A DNA stretch of 64,000 bases from Staphylococcus sp. IVB6181 (GCF_025561445.1 NZ_CP095096.1:227822-291821); one strand, 5' to 3'; numbered from the stretch's first letter, positions 1-9,989 are shown. Notes: generated from the sequence alone by a model not told the origin. Program-made: numbers and translations.

Positions 1-636
1 TAAAATGGCATCTGTAGAATACTTTTTGCATAAGCCTTTAATCCGGCGTTCTCCTGTTTTTAAAGAGGCGATTTGCGCCCACATATCACCAATAGAGAGT
101 TGCGGGAAACGTACATTGGATTCGATGATTTTAATAATCGCTTCGTTTTTAACTCCTTTATCGAACAGCTTGATACAAGGGAACTGCAGTCCTTCTTGAT
201 AGACTTCTGTAGAGTTGGTAGACATAGAGCCTGTATCTTTACCGCCGACTTCTGTCCAGTGTGCTTTGTTTGCGACAAAAGCAACCAGTTCGCCGTCTTC
301 GAAAATCGGCAATACTAATCCGACGTCGCATAGGTGAGAACCTCCGCCGTTATAAGGATCGTTAAGGATAAAGACATCACCTTCATGAATATCGTCGCCA
401 TACGTCTTCAATGTTTCTTTGACCATAAACGACAGCATGCCGATAAACCCAGTGACACCATTGCCTAATGTCACGAGTTCACCTTTTTTATTCGTTAATC
501 CACATGCATAATCCAATACTTCATAGATAATCGGACTCATAGATGTTCTTGCTAAAGCGATGAACATTTCTTCACCGGTAGAGATTAATGAGTCTTTAAT
601 CACTTCATACGTAAACGGATCTGTGTTATAGCTCAT
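1..636 (-). CDS. hyuB: Hydantoinase B / oxoprolinase family subunit (3' end outside window)
   Basis: The N-terminal ~212 residues are visible, starting MSYNTDPFTYEVIKDSL, with family motifs EMFIALARTSMSPIIYE, GDVFILNDPYNGGGSH and the AHWTEVGG segment. HyuB is the partner of HyuA in ATP-dependent opening of hydantoin or 5-oxoproline rings. Its ATG overlaps the last 11 bases of the upstream hyuA, so the two are translationally coupled. The gene runs off the left edge of the window, so its C-terminus and intactness cannot be judged. The true substrate (N-methylhydantoin, 5-oxoproline or another cyclic imide) cannot be told from sequence. Confidence 0.88.
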   Translation of the reverse strand, partial: MSYNTDPFTYEVIKDSLISTGEEMFIALARTSMSPIIYEVLDYACGLTNKKGELVTLGNGVTGFIGMLSFMVKETLKTYGDDIHEGDVFILNDPYNGGGSHLCDVGLVLPIFEDGELVAFVANKAHWTEVGGKDTGSMSTNSTEVYQEGLQFPCIKLFDKGVKNEAIIKIIESNVRFPQLSIGDMWAQIASLKTGERRIKGLCKKYSTDAIL

Positions 637-2674
637 AATTATCGCCTCCAATGTGAATCAATAGGTTGCCGTATTCATCTTTGATTAACCGGTCATCAGG
701 GTTAAGCGGGATTGTCGTAGATTTTTCTTCGATCACTGCAGGTCCTTTAACCGTTTCGTTAATCGGCAATTTGTCACGATCGTAAACTTTAACATGTTCC
801 CAACCTGTTGCTTCGAAGTAGACATCGCGTTCTTCTTTAACAGGGTCGCCATGTGCAGCTTCGGCTTTTTTGATGACAGGTTTCTCGATTTTACCAAGCA
901 CTGAAATCTTAACATTTACAATTTCGATGCCATTACCTGGAAGTGTGTATGTGTATAACTGTTCGTGTTTTTGATGGAAGGCTTCAATAACTTTGTTTAA
1001 GTTGTCTTCTGTCAATGTGTCGAAAGGCACAGACACTTCTACTGGATGGTCTTGGCCTTGGTAGCGCATATCGATTGTTTTATAAACCACAATGTTGTTC
1101 TCGTCTACGTTTTCGTGCTGTAATGTTTCAGTGGCTTCGTCGATTAATGTTTGATACATTGAATTAATTTCTGAAAAGTCTAAATTTTGTGTGTTCGCAA
1201 GATAAGTTTGAGCATAGTCATGACGTAAGTCAGACATTAACATGCCCCATGAAGCGAAGACACTGGAAGCGGAAGGAACAATGACTTTTTTCACGCCTAA
1301 TTCGCGTGCTAAGTCTTGAGAGTGCATAGGACCGCCGCCTCCGATTGCGACCATAGTAAAGTCTCTAGGGTCATGCCCTTTACGTACTGAAATCAATTTC
1401 AACGCATTCAGCATGTTGGAATTCGCAATTTTGATAATTCCCATGGCTGCTGTATCCAAGTCCACATCTAAGTGATTGGTAATAGATTGTTCGAATTGTT
1501 TTTTCAAGGTGCTGATCGGTGTATTGGTATCGAAGTTTTTCAAATCAAGACGGCCTAATAATAGATTGGCATCTGTGGTGGTAGGTTCTGTACCGCCTTT
1601 GCCGTAGGCAATCGGTCCAGGTTCTGCGCCTGCAGATTTAGGCCCGACTTTAATCGAACCGCTGTCATCGAACCAGGCGATTGAACCGCCGCCATTGCCG
1701 ATTTCTACAATATCTACTACAGGCACCTTCATCGGATAACCTGCATAGTTATGCGTTTGTTCAAGGTGATAGTCTGTAGAGACTTTGACATGATTGTTTT
1801 CAATCAGAGAACATTTCGCAGTTGTACCTCCGATATCTAATACAATTAAATTCTCTTCTCCGATTAATTCTCCAAGTACGGCTGCGCCGAAAATACCGGA
1901 AACAGGTCCGGATTCCACCATGTTGATCGGTGCCCTTTTCGCATGTTCAAAAGTACTGGTACCGCCGTTCGACTGCATGACATAGTTGTTGGAACTATTG
2001 CTTTGTTCGGTAATATGCCGCTCTAAATTAGACAAATAGTCGTTTGCGATAGGTTTAACATATGCGTTCAGCACTGCAGTCGATGTGCGCTCATATTCTC
2101 GCCACTCATTATTCAATTCGGTGGAATAGGTAATTGAAAATTCTGGATGATAGCGATTGATATAGTATGCAATCGCACGCTCGTGGTCGTTGTTTTGGTA
2201 ACTATGCAATAATGAAATTGCGACTGCTTTAACGCCTTCACATTTGAAATCTTGTAGAATTTCTTCAACTTCATCAAAGACCAGACCTGACGTAATTTCA
2301 CCTTTATGGTTCATACGTTCAGAAACTTCTCTTCTAAGATGGCGTTCTACGAAGGGGTCGGGTTTCTTATAGCGTGCATTAAAAAGGTCTGAACGATTGC
2401 CGCGTGCAAGTTCTAAAACATCTCTAAAGCCTTTTGTCGTAATTAATCCTGTTTTGACGCCTTTCTTTTCTGTTAAAGCGTTGATTACGATTGTAGTACC
2501 GTGAATAAACATGTTCATATCTTTTAAATTCACTTTTGCTTGGTTGAGTACGTTGAAGATACCTTCTTCGAAGTTTTTCGGTGTTGTATCTGCCTTTCCT
2601 AGAATTAATTCCCCGTTTTTATTTAATGCGACTAAATCTGTAAAAGTACCGCCAATATCTGTTGCCACTCGCAT
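626..2674 (-). CDS. hyuA: Hydantoinase A / oxoprolinase family subunit (ATPase)
   Basis: A 682-residue protein with the actin-like ATPase signatures of the HyuA family: DIGGTFTDLVALN near the N-terminus, IHGTTIVINAL, VLDIGGTTAKCSL around residue 285 and VAIGGGGPMHS. I place the start at ATG 2674 because GAAAGGGGA sits just upstream; the frame also has a TTG at 2692, but that codon lies against the Shine-Dalgarno. It follows the XRE-cupin regulator by 27 bp and overlaps hyuB by 11 bp, suggesting one transcript regulator-hyuA-hyuB. Role: cytoplasmic ATP-dependent cyclic amide hydrolysis, yielding an amino acid or N-carbamoyl amino acid. Confidence 0.9.
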   Translation of the reverse strand: MRVATDIGGTFTDLVALNKNGELILGKADTTPKNFEEGIFNVLNQAKVNLKDMNMFIHGTTIVINALTEKKGVKTGLITTKGFRDVLELARGNRSDLFNARYKKPDPFVERHLRREVSERMNHKGEITSGLVFDEVEEILQDFKCEGVKAVAISLLHSYQNNDHERAIAYYINRYHPEFSITYSTELNNEWREYERTSTAVLNAYVKPIANDYLSNLERHITEQSNSSNNYVMQSNGGTSTFEHAKRAPINMVESGPVSGIFGAAVLGELIGEENLIVLDIGGTTAKCSLIENNHVKVSTDYHLEQTHNYAGYPMKVPVVDIVEIGNGGGSIAWFDDSGSIKVGPKSAGAEPGPIAYGKGGTEPTTTDANLLLGRLDLKNFDTNTPISTLKKQFEQSITNHLDVDLDTAAMGIIKIANSNMLNALKLISVRKGHDPRDFTMVAIGGGGPMHSQDLARELGVKKVIVPSASSVFASWGMLMSDLRHDYAQTYLANTQNLDFSEINSMYQTLIDEATETLQHENVDENNIVVYKTIDMRYQGQDHPVEVSVPFDTLTEDNLNKVIEAFHQKHEQLYTYTLPGNGIEIVNVKISVLGKIEKPVIKKAEAAHGDPVKEERDVYFEATGWEHVKVYDRDKLPINETVKGPAVIEEKSTTIPLNPDDRLIKDEYGNLLIHIGGDNYEL

Positions 2675-2701
2675 AATAAATTCCCCTTTCAAGTTTGGAA
2701 G

Positions 2702-3244
2702 TTAAAACAGTTTCGGTGTGACTACACTTAATACTGTAGCTGGAGATTCTGATTCGTTACTGCAATAGTGTTTAAATCGAGAAGGGTAGTGAAGTACTTC
2801 TCCTTCTTTCACTGTGTACTTTCTGCTGTTGACATAAAACGTTAACTCTCCGGATATCATATAATAAAATTCTTCGCCCCCATGCATTGAATTCTCGCTG
2901 CGATCACCGGGTAGAAGTGTAATAATAAATGTTTCTAAGTTGCGATTTTCAAATTCGCTGGAAACGCGTTTGATTGTTAAATTAGAATGGTTAATGTTTA
3001 ATGGCTTCATTTTCTGGGGTTGTACATGGAAGTCGTTATTCTCTGCTGGTGAAAAAAATGAAGTAATATTAACATCTAAAGCTTTTGCAATTTTGTCGAG
3101 TGATGTAATCGCGATTGATGATTCACCCCGTTCGACTTGAGACAAGAAACTCGTTGATAATCCTGTCAGAGTGCTGAGTTGTTTCAAAGTTTGCTGCTGT
3201 TGATTCCTAATGAGTTTGATTTGAAAACCAACTTCCTCAATCAT
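2702..3244 (-). CDS. XRE-family regulator with C-terminal cupin domain
   Basis: 180 residues. An N-terminal helix-turn-helix (about residues 7-61, with QQTLKQLSTLTGLSTSFLSQ followed by VERGESS) is joined to a C-terminal cupin barrel (about 105-178, HGGEEFYYMISGEL and YPSRFKH). This architecture is typical of small-molecule-sensing regulators of amino-acid or polyamine catabolism. It is the first gene of the hyuAB transcript, so it probably autoregulates and controls hydantoin/oxoproline use. Ligand unknown. Confidence 0.85.
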   Translation of the reverse strand: MIEEVGFQIKLIRNQQQQTLKQLSTLTGLSTSFLSQVERGESSIAITSLDKIAKALDVNITSFFSPAENNDFHVQPQKMKPLNINHSNLTIKRVSSEFENRNLETFIITLLPGDRSENSMHGGEEFYYMISGELTFYVNSRKYTVKEGEVLHYPSRFKHYCSNESESPATVLSVVTPKLF

Positions 3245-4016
3245 TTGCTATCCCTCTTTCAGTTACAGTATTAGTGTAATTTTGTTTAATATTACCACAA
3301 TTAGATGTATTTTCAACAAATATTCCGAATATTACAATTAATAAAACCGCATTAAGTACTGTGATGACAACGGTTGTGCTTGTTTAAATTTTTTACAATA
3401 TTTTAGTTGATTTTTGGTTAAAAAGCAGGTCAAACTAAATTTTTTTCAAAAAATTTTAGTATTCGCTGTAACCACTGATATTTGAATAACGAACGAGGAA
3501 AAAACTTTTGAAAAAACCCTAAGAAAACGGGGGTTTTTGCCAATCTGAATTTGCGTAAAATCTTCATTGTGTTAAGCTAAGAAACATCTTTGCTAAAAAG
3601 TTAAAAGCAATTTTTTGAAAGGGAAAAAGGATTTCAGGTTAATATTTTGGTCAGGTAAAAGGTTCTCAATCCATAAAAAAGGGTATGAGAAAATAGCTTT
3701 TCTAAAAAAAGTTTCTCGAACAGTATTTTATACAACGTTACATAAACAAAGGACTTTGATTTAGGACATTGGGGGAAGTCTGTTTGAGAGACAGTTCAAC
3801 ATGGATTGAGCAGTTCGAGAGGGGCGAGTACATTTCATGTACTTTTCGAACGCTGATTGCTGATCAAAATAAAATTTCAGGGTGAATGGGGCTGTATGAA
3901 GTCATTCAAACACTTGGCTTCTAAGCTTTAAATGGATTCTGAACCTTGTCATTGCAATGCCTAAGAACGATCCGTACATTTTATTCCAATAATTTGAAAG
4001 GATGTTTATTTTAGAC
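3245..4016 (+). other. Long gene-free putP leader region
   Basis: About 770 bases with no convincing gene. It contains a hairpin with T-run (AAAAACCC 3512-3519 with GGGTTTTT 3531-3538) and a second strong nested hairpin at 3809-3854 (AGC-A-GTTCGA pairing TCGAACGCT, enclosing AGTAC/GTACT). The divergent regulator promoter must lie near the left end. The right part could be a structured 5' leader of putP or a small RNA. I see no known riboswitch consensus. Confidence 0.4.
3809..3854 (+). promoter_or_regulatory. Nested hairpin in the putP upstream region
   Basis: GTTCGA (3813-3818) pairs with TCGAAC (3846-3851), extended by AGC/GCT across one bulged A. An inner AGTAC (3827-3831) pairs with GTACT (3839-3843). 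No T-run follows, so this is not a simple terminator. It lies about 160 bases before putP and may be a leader RNA element. Confidence 0.35.
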
Positions 4017-5564
4017 ATGTTTACTTTAGGAGCAACATTGAGACAACAGGTACAACCAGACTGGCAGACTTATATCATGATTGGATTATACTTCTTAATC
4101 CTTCTTGTGATAGGGTATTACGGCTATAAGAAAGCTACAGGCAATGTCGGTGAATATATGCTAGGCGGACGCAGCATTGGGCCATACGTTACAGCACTTT
4201 CTGCAGGGGCATCCGACATGAGTGGTTGGATGATTATGGGCTTGCCCGGCGAAGTTTATACTACTGGACTTTCAGCCGCATGGCTCGCAATTGGTTTAAC
4301 ACTAGGTGCATACATTAACTACTTCGTAGTAGCACCGAGGCTTCGTGTATATACTGAACAAGCAGGAGACGCAATTACGCTTCCTGACTTCTTCAAGAAC
4401 CGTTTAGATGACAAATCAAATATTATTAAAATTATTTCTGGCGGTATTATCGTCGTATTCTTTACCCTTTATACACACGCGGGTATGGTATCAGGCGGTA
4501 AACTGTTCAACAGTGCATTTGGAATCGACTATCGTTGGGGACTTATTATAATTTCAGTGATTGTTATTGCATATACATTCTTCGGAGGTTACTTAGCTGT
4601 ATCGCTGACAGACTTCTTCCAAGGTGTCATTATGTTAATCGCAATGATTATGGTGCCGGTAGTAGCGCTATTGAAATTAAATGGATTAGATACATTCCAA
4701 ACTGTCACAGACTTGAAACCGACAAACTTGGATCTGTTTAAAGGGACAACAATCATCGGTATTATCTCATTCTTCGCATGGGGCTTAGGTTACTTCGGTC
4801 AACCGCATATTATCGTGCGCTTTATGAGTATTAAATCAGTAAGACAATTAAAAACTGCGCGCCGTTTCGGTATCGGCTGGATGGCTGTCAGTTTAATCGG
4901 TGCAGTATTCGTTGGTTTAATCGGTATTGCATTCGTTAAAGATAAAGGCGTGGAATTAAAAGACCCGGAAACATTATTCATCTTGATGGGCCAAATCTTA
5001 TTCCATCCGTTAGTGGGCGGTTTCTTATTAGCCGCAATCTTAGCTGCGATTATGAGTACGATTTCTTCACAATTATTAGTAACTTCAAGTTCATTGACTG
5101 AAGACTTCTACAAATTAATCCGCGGTGAAGAAGCAGCAAGAAAACGCGAAAAAGAATTCTTGATGGTAGGTCGTTTATCAGTACTGCTTGTCGCAATCAT
5201 CTCAATTGCGATTGCATGGTCTCCAAACGACACAATCTTAAACCTTGTAGGTAATGCATGGGCAGGCTTCGGTGCCGCATTCGGTCCGTTAGTTGTAATG
5301 TCATTATATTGGAAAGGTTTAAGCCGTACAGGCGCAATCAGCGGTATGGTTGCAGGAGCAGTAGTAGTTATCTTGTGGATTGTATTCGCTAAACCACTAG
5401 GTGAAACTAACGACTTCTTCAACTTATACGAAATCATTCCAGGCGTGATTGCCAGCGTATTAGTTACAATTATCGTATCTAAATTTACTAAAAAACCAGC
5501 AATCGATGTTTCAGGCGACATTGATCGTGTGAAAGCAACGGTTGATAAACAAATGAAAGCTTAA
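4017..5564 (+). CDS. putP: Sodium/proline symporter
   Basis: 515 residues from the preferred ATG at 4017 (MFTLGATL), which matches the usual staphylococcal PutP N-terminus. An in-frame ATG at 4002 touches the AAAGG Shine-Dalgarno directly; spacing to 4017 is long, so the start is not certain. The protein is a solute:sodium symporter with about 13 membrane segments. It shows the conserved SSS signature ([20 protein letters not shown], then GWMIMGLPG) and the [11 protein letters not shown] and [18 protein letters not shown] segments. Role: Na+-driven proline uptake for nutrition and osmoprotection. Monocistronic, with its own terminator. Confidence 0.93.
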   Translation: MFTLGATLRQQVQPDWQTYIMIGLYFLILLVIGYYGYKKATGNVGEYMLGGRSIGPYVTALSAGASDMSGWMIMGLPGEVYTTGLSAAWLAIGLTLGAYINYFVVAPRLRVYTEQAGDAITLPDFFKNRLDDKSNIIKIISGGIIVVFFTLYTHAGMVSGGKLFNSAFGIDYRWGLIIISVIVIAYTFFGGYLAVSLTDFFQGVIMLIAMIMVPVVALLKLNGLDTFQTVTDLKPTNLDLFKGTTIIGIISFFAWGLGYFGQPHIIVRFMSIKSVRQLKTARRFGIGWMAVSLIGAVFVGLIGIAFVKDKGVELKDPETLFILMGQILFHPLVGGFLLAAILAAIMSTISSQLLVTSSSLTEDFYKLIRGEEAARKREKEFLMVGRLSVLLVAIISIAIAWSPNDTILNLVGNAWAGFGAAFGPLVVMSLYWKGLSRTGAISGMVAGAVVVILWIVFAKPLGETNDFFNLYEIIPGVIASVLVTIIVSKFTKKPAIDVSGDIDRVKATVDKQMKA

Positions 5565-5578
5565 GTGTTTATAAAATG

Positions 5579-5610
5579 ACTCGGCAGATGTAATATCTGT
5601 CGAGTTTTTT
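5579..5610 (+). terminator. Rho-independent terminator of putP
   Basis: ACTCGGCAGAT pairs with ATCTGTCGAGT around a short loop, followed by TTTTTT, 15 bases after the putP stop. Confidence 0.85.
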
Positions 5611-5635
5611 ATATCCCAGGAAATAATAACAAGCA

Positions 5636-5665
5636 TTAAAAAGGCCCCGCCAAGAGGCAGGGCAC
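5636..5665 (-). terminator. Terminator of the acyl-CoA synthetase gene
   Basis: Read on the minus strand, GCCCTGCC pairs with GGCGGGGC around a TCTT loop and is followed by a T-run. It lies just past the stop of the minus-strand gene. Confidence 0.82.
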
Positions 5666-5674
5666 ATCATAAAG

Positions 5675-7264
5675 TTAATTTTGGTTATTTTCGTATTTCG
5701 CTTTTTCAGCGTCACGTAATTCTACGCGGCGGATTTTGCCTGAGTTTGTTTTAGGCAAATCTTCCACAAATTCGATGGCACGCGGATATTTATAAGGTGC
5801 GACATCGTATTTTACATAATTTTGAAGTTCTTTGACTAAATCATCGCTTGCTTCATAACCGTCTTGCAAGATAATGAAAGCTTTAACAATATTACCCCGT
5901 AACTCATGCGGACTTGCGACAACTGCACATTCTTTAACAGCCGGATGTTTTGTTAGAGAATCTTCAACTTCGAAAGGTCCGATTGTATAACCGGAACTGA
6001 TGATAATATCATCTTTACGGCCTTCAAACCAGAAGTAGCCGTCTTCATCGATTTTCGCTAAATCGCCTGTCATAAAGTAATTGCCGACAACACGTTCGCG
6101 TGTACGTTCTTGATCTTTAAAGTAACCTTTAAAGAGTGCAGGCAAGTCAACGGGTACTGCAATATTTCCGACTTCACCGACTTTTGCAAGATTGCCGTCA
6201 TCGTCGATAATCGTTGTTTCACTGCCGGGGATGGCTTTACCCATTGAACCTGGACGGCCTTCGACATCTTTAAGCAAGCCGATAAGCAAAGTACTCTCAG
6301 TTTGGCCGTAGCCGTCACGTACAGTAATATTGAAAGTATCTTGGAACTTTTCTACGACTTCTTGATTCAGCGGTTCTCCGGCTGATACAGCGTCATGCAA
6401 GTGTGATAGGTCATATTGGCCTAAATCTTTGAGTTTCGCCATAATACGGTACTCAGTAGGCGTACAGCATAACACGTTGATTTTGTACTTCTCTAGCAGC
6501 TCTAAATAGATAGTGCCGTTGAAGCGTCCGTTGAATACAAATGCTGTCGCACCAGAAGTCATTGTAGATAAGAATGGACTCCAAACCCATTTTTGCCAAC
6601 CAGGTGCTGCAGTAGCCCAAACAATGTCATCTTCTTTAATATTCAACCAATGTTTCGGCGCCATTTGCATATGCGCATAGCCCCAACCATGCGTATGTAC
6701 AACTGCTTTTGGATTGCCTGTTGTACCTGAAGTATACGGCAAGAATGCGACGTCATCACGTTTTGTCGGTGTGATTTCAAGCTCATCGCTCATTGTTTGT
6801 TTGCCGTCTTCGACGTTAATCCAATCTTCTTTGTGTTCCCCGATGATGAACTTAGTCAAGTCATCATACTCTTTAACGCCTTCAAATTCGTCTGCACCTG
6901 AAGCGATAGATAATACAGCATCTACTTCACCGTTCGTAATACGGTATTGCAAATCTTTAGTTCTAAGCATCTCTGATGCCGGGATTAAAGCAACACCTAG
7001 TTTTAAGGCCGCAATATAGACTTCATATGTCTCGATACTGCGTTCCATTTTGATTAATAAGGTATCCCCTTTTTTCAAACCGTTTTCTTTAAATAAGTTG
7101 CCGATACGGTTTGCGCTTTTAATCAATTCTTTATAAGTAACTTTAGTAGTTTCACCTGCATTGTTTTCAAAGATAATTGCTAATTTAGACGGATCTTTCG
7201 CATACATTTCAATTTCTGAAACGATATTAAAATCCTCAGGTGCTACCAAATCGGGTTTATTCAT
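5675..7264 (-). CDS. AMP-forming acyl-CoA synthetase (medium/branched-chain type)
   Basis: 529 residues of the ANL adenylating superfamily: LPYTSGTTGNPKAVVHTHG (about 172-190) is the A3 phosphate-binding motif, DGYGQTEST is A5, TGDLAKIDEDGYFWFEGR followed by KDDIIISSGY covers A7-A8, and PKTNSGKIRR near the C-terminus carries the catalytic Lys (A10). It joins a carboxylic acid to CoA through an acyl-adenylate. Length and N-terminus resemble the staphylococcal protein described as methylbutyryl-CoA synthetase (MbcS) more than AcsA, but substrate choice cannot be read from sequence. A cre-like palindrome about 115 bases upstream suggests CcpA control. Confidence 0.85.
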   Translation of the reverse strand: MNKPDLVAPEDFNIVSEIEMYAKDPSKLAIIFENNAGETTKVTYKELIKSANRIGNLFKENGLKKGDTLLIKMERSIETYEVYIAALKLGVALIPASEMLRTKDLQYRITNGEVDAVLSIASGADEFEGVKEYDDLTKFIIGEHKEDWINVEDGKQTMSDELEITPTKRDDVAFLPYTSGTTGNPKAVVHTHGWGYAHMQMAPKHWLNIKEDDIVWATAAPGWQKWVWSPFLSTMTSGATAFVFNGRFNGTIYLELLEKYKINVLCCTPTEYRIMAKLKDLGQYDLSHLHDAVSAGEPLNQEVVEKFQDTFNITVRDGYGQTESTLLIGLLKDVEGRPGSMGKAIPGSETTIIDDDGNLAKVGEVGNIAVPVDLPALFKGYFKDQERTRERVVGNYFMTGDLAKIDEDGYFWFEGRKDDIIISSGYTIGPFEVEDSLTKHPAVKECAVVASPHELRGNIVKAFIILQDGYEASDDLVKELQNYVKYDVAPYKYPRAIEFVEDLPKTNSGKIRRVELRDAEKAKYENNQN

Positions 7265-7376
7265 TCTTTACTCCTCCTAACACTAACGCACGTTTCCATG
7301 ATTTTGGAAATAGAATACTTCTCCATTCTATCAATCTTCAGCTTATAAGATAAGTAAACCACCTTTTATTTTGCTT

Positions 7377-7390
7377 AGAAAACGTTTTCT
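7377..7390. promoter_or_regulatory. cre-like CcpA site upstream of acyl-CoA synthetase
   Basis: AGAAAACGTTTTCT is a perfect 14-bp palindrome with the central CG of CcpA-binding cre boxes. It lies 113 bases upstream of the synthetase start. Carbon catabolite repression of acyl/acetyl-CoA synthetases is well known in Bacillota; its use here is inferred. Confidence 0.6.
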
Positions 7391-7555
7391 TAACGTGTTT
7401 TAATGGTCTTATATCCTTATATGAGCAACGTTATAATCCTTTTGAATATAAATAGAAATGATTAGGGTTATCCGAGAAAATAATTATCGTTTGAATTCGA
7501 CTAATAATGAAGGTTCTCAAAATATGTAAGTCAAAAGGCTGTTTTCATACAAAGA

Positions 7556-7580
7556 AGACACCCTCATAAAGAGGGTGCGC
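7556..7580 (-). terminator. Terminator of nhaC
   Basis: CACCCTC (7559-7565) pairs with GAGGGTG (7571-7577) around ATAAA. On the minus strand the tail is T-rich but interrupted, so it is a weaker terminator. Confidence 0.6.
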
Positions 7581-7621
7581 ATCTTTAGGTATTGTATTAA
7601 TTCGAAATATTTTGATAATTA

Positions 7622-9109
7622 TTATGCTAAATTCGTATCGTTAGGCAAGACCGCTTTCTTTTTTCCAGCATCCGCACGCTTGTCCTTAGGCAATTTCACA
7701 ATCTTGAAGCCAGTGTAAGCGAAGATGATAGAAATGATCGGTACTAAATAGTTTACAATCGCAAATGGTGCATATTCCATAACACCGACACCTAAAGTCG
7801 AAGCGATGAAAACACCGCAAGTGTTCCACGGTACGAAGACAGAAGTCAATGTTCCGCCGTCTTCTAATGCACGTGATAAGTTTTTCGGATGCAATCCTTT
7901 TTCATTGAATGTTTTTGCGTACATACGTCCTGGAACAATAATTGAAATGTATTGTTCAGAACAAGTGACGTTGGTACCGATACAAGATAAAATAACTGAA
8001 GTTAACAGTGAACCTGTATTCTTTGCCCAACGTAAAATGATACTGATTAATGAATCCAGCATACCTGAATATTCTAAGACCCCGCCAAAAGTCATCGCAA
8101 CTAATGTTAATGAAATGGTATAGAACATAGATTCTAAACCGCCGCGGTTAAAGAGTTCATCTACCATTTTATTACCAGACTCCATTGTATAGCCCGTTTG
8201 CAGCGCTGTCAGTGCTTCTATTAAAGAACCGCCTTGTACAAAGATTTGTGCAAAGAAACCTAAGATAATACCGGCACAAATCGCTGGAATTGCAGGTACC
8301 TTCAACATAACTAAGACAATTACTGCTAATGGAATCAATAATAACCAAGGTGAAATCAAGAATTGATCTTGCATTGTAGTAAGGATTTTATTGATATTTT
8401 TCGGATTAAAGTTTTTATTTCCGTATTGCATACCGATAAAGAAGAATGCGACAAGAGAAATCAGTAATGCAGGTATTGTTGTAAACATCATGTGTTTAAT
8501 ATGTTCGAATAAATCTACTTTTGTCAGTCCTGATGCTAAGTTCGTCGTATCTGATAGAGGACTCATCTTATCACCGAAGTATGAACCGGAAATAACTGCC
8601 CCGGCAACCATTCCAGGATTGATTCCCATACTCATACCAATCCCCATAGAAGCAACCCCCACAGTTGCCATGGTAGACCAAGAACTTCCGATGGCCAGTG
8701 CGACAATCCCGCAAAGCAGTACAACGACCGCTAAGAAGAATCTCGGATCAATTAACTGCAACCCGTAGTAAATCATTGTCGCAACAACACCGCTGCCGAT
8801 CCAAGAACCGATAATCAAACCGACTAAGATGATGATGACAATCGCAGGCAATGCGTGTCTGATCCCCTTATACATCATCTGTTCGACATCATCGAATTTA
8901 TAACCATGCAGCATGGCTACCCCAATCGCAACCGCTGTCCCAATCATAAGCGGTATATGCGGTTCTTTCTTTAAGACTGCTACAGTAAATAGCATGACTG
9001 CAATCATCAAGCCTAAAGTGAATAATGATGGCCAAATACCAATGTGCTTTTTCTCTTTTTCTTCAACAACTTGTCCATTTTTCTCTTCTCCTTGCATAAC
9101 ATCAACCAC
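7622..9109 (-). CDS. nhaC: Na+/H+ antiporter, NhaC family
   Basis: About 495 residues with a hydrophilic charged N-terminus and about 12 membrane segments. Family segments include LAIGSSWSTMATVGVASMGI, GSYFGDKMSPLSDTTNLASG and TNVTCSEQYISII. NhaC exports Na+ in exchange for H+ in the cytoplasmic membrane. The start is uncertain: a GTG at 9109 lies one base after AAAGGGGC, while ATG 9097 (MQGEEKNGQ) has 13 bases of spacing. Single-gene unit with its own terminator. Confidence 0.87.
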   Translation of the reverse strand: MVDVMQGEEKNGQVVEEKEKKHIGIWPSLFTLGLMIAVMLFTVAVLKKEPHIPLMIGTAVAIGVAMLHGYKFDDVEQMMYKGIRHALPAIVIIILVGLIIGSWIGSGVVATMIYYGLQLIDPRFFLAVVVLLCGIVALAIGSSWSTMATVGVASMGIGMSMGINPGMVAGAVISGSYFGDKMSPLSDTTNLASGLTKVDLFEHIKHMMFTTIPALLISLVAFFFIGMQYGNKNFNPKNINKILTTMQDQFLISPWLLLIPLAVIVLVMLKVPAIPAICAGIILGFFAQIFVQGGSLIEALTALQTGYTMESGNKMVDELFNRGGLESMFYTISLTLVAMTFGGVLEYSGMLDSLISIILRWAKNTGSLLTSVILSCIGTNVTCSEQYISIIVPGRMYAKTFNEKGLHPKNLSRALEDGGTLTSVFVPWNTCGVFIASTLGVGVMEYAPFAIVNYLVPIISIIFAYTGFKIVKLPKDKRADAGKKKAVLPNDTNLA

Positions 9110-9495
9110 GCCCCTTTTATATCTTTAGTGTCATAATACATAAATTTGAAATCGCTTTCAACACTAATATGGCAAGGGAATTGCCACTTCAAGACAGCCT
9201 TCTGTATTTTTAAGGAAAACACTGTCATTTCACAAAACGCTAGAAAGCTAGTTATATCAAGTGTTTTGATAATTCTGACAAATTTAAAAATGAATGAATT
9301 TGACACCATTTTAAGTGCTGAAAAAATTAAAATTATTTTTGATGTGTTCATGACCCTTTGAGAATTATTACAACATTTAAGATTTATGTAAATATAGTTT
9401 TGTATCTGCTTCTAATTATTATGGAGGACCAATTTAATGGTGATATTCAAATTATGTAAAATCACCGAGCTGAGATGTAATATATAGAAGCTGCA
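9110..9495. other. Intergenic region between nhaC and the SocA-domain gene
   Basis: AT-rich stretch with the divergent promoters of nhaC and the downstream gene. An imperfect hairpin (GGTGAT/ATCACC near 9435-9470) lies before the SocA-domain gene. No supported coding sequence. Confidence 0.4.
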
Positions 9496-9984
9496 GTGAA
9501 AGGGGACTATAATAGTAGTAAACAAATGCTAAGTCAAACAACTAGGAGAAAATCAGATGATAAACTTGCTGACCATATCTTGTATAGAGCACATACTATC
9601 AATGTTCCAATTACCAATCTCCAATTACAAAAGGTTTGGTATTTCGCTTTAGGATATATAATTGATCAAGGTGATATCAATCTTGCAAAAGCAACCTTTA
9701 ATAACTCACAATTAGAGGCTTGGTTGTATGGACCAGTGGTCCCAAAACTTTATGAAGAGTATCAAGAATATCGAAATAAACCCATTTCTGATAAAGGAGA
9801 AAACCATTCAGAATTTGAGAAATATGATAATATGATAGATAAATTAATCCGCTTTAACCCATTTGATTTAGTTTCAATGAGTCATACACATACACATTGG
9901 AAGAAAAACGAAAGAAACATTAGAGTTTATGGTAAACGCCCACAATACAAATTTGAAGATTTATTGGAAAGTTTTCATACGTAA
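9496..9984 (+). CDS. SocA/Panacea (DUF4065) domain protein, orphan antitoxin-like
   Basis: 162 residues. Core motifs of the Panacea/SocA domain are visible: ITNLQLQKVWYFALGY (about 39-54) and QLEAWLYGPVVPKLYEEY (about 75-92). These domains occur in antitoxins paired with varied toxins and in phage-linked proteins. No toxin partner is adjacent: nhaC lies on one side and a poly-gamma-glutamate hydrolase on the other, so it may be an orphan. Translation may start at a later in-frame ATG (MLSQTTRR), because no strong Shine-Dalgarno precedes the first start. Function inferred only at domain level. Confidence 0.7.
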   Translation: MKGDYNSSKQMLSQTTRRKSDDKLADHILYRAHTINVPITNLQLQKVWYFALGYIIDQGDINLAKATFNNSQLEAWLYGPVVPKLYEEYQEYRNKPISDKGENHSEFEKYDNMIDKLIRFNPFDLVSMSHTHTHWKKNERNIRVYGKRPQYKFEDLLESFHT

Positions 9985-9989
9985 TGCTA

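Larger units (their letters stand above)
7265..7621. other. Intergenic region upstream of the acyl-CoA synthetase
   Basis: 357 bases holding the promoter of the synthetase gene, a cre-like palindrome at 7377-7390 and the hairpin of the nhaC terminator at 7559-7577. No gene seen. Confidence 0.6.

Noticed and set aside
9013-9361. Open frames of 71-112 codons on both strands upstream of nhaC
   Set aside because: They overlap the nhaC start or its promoter region, lack ribosome sites and have unnatural composition.
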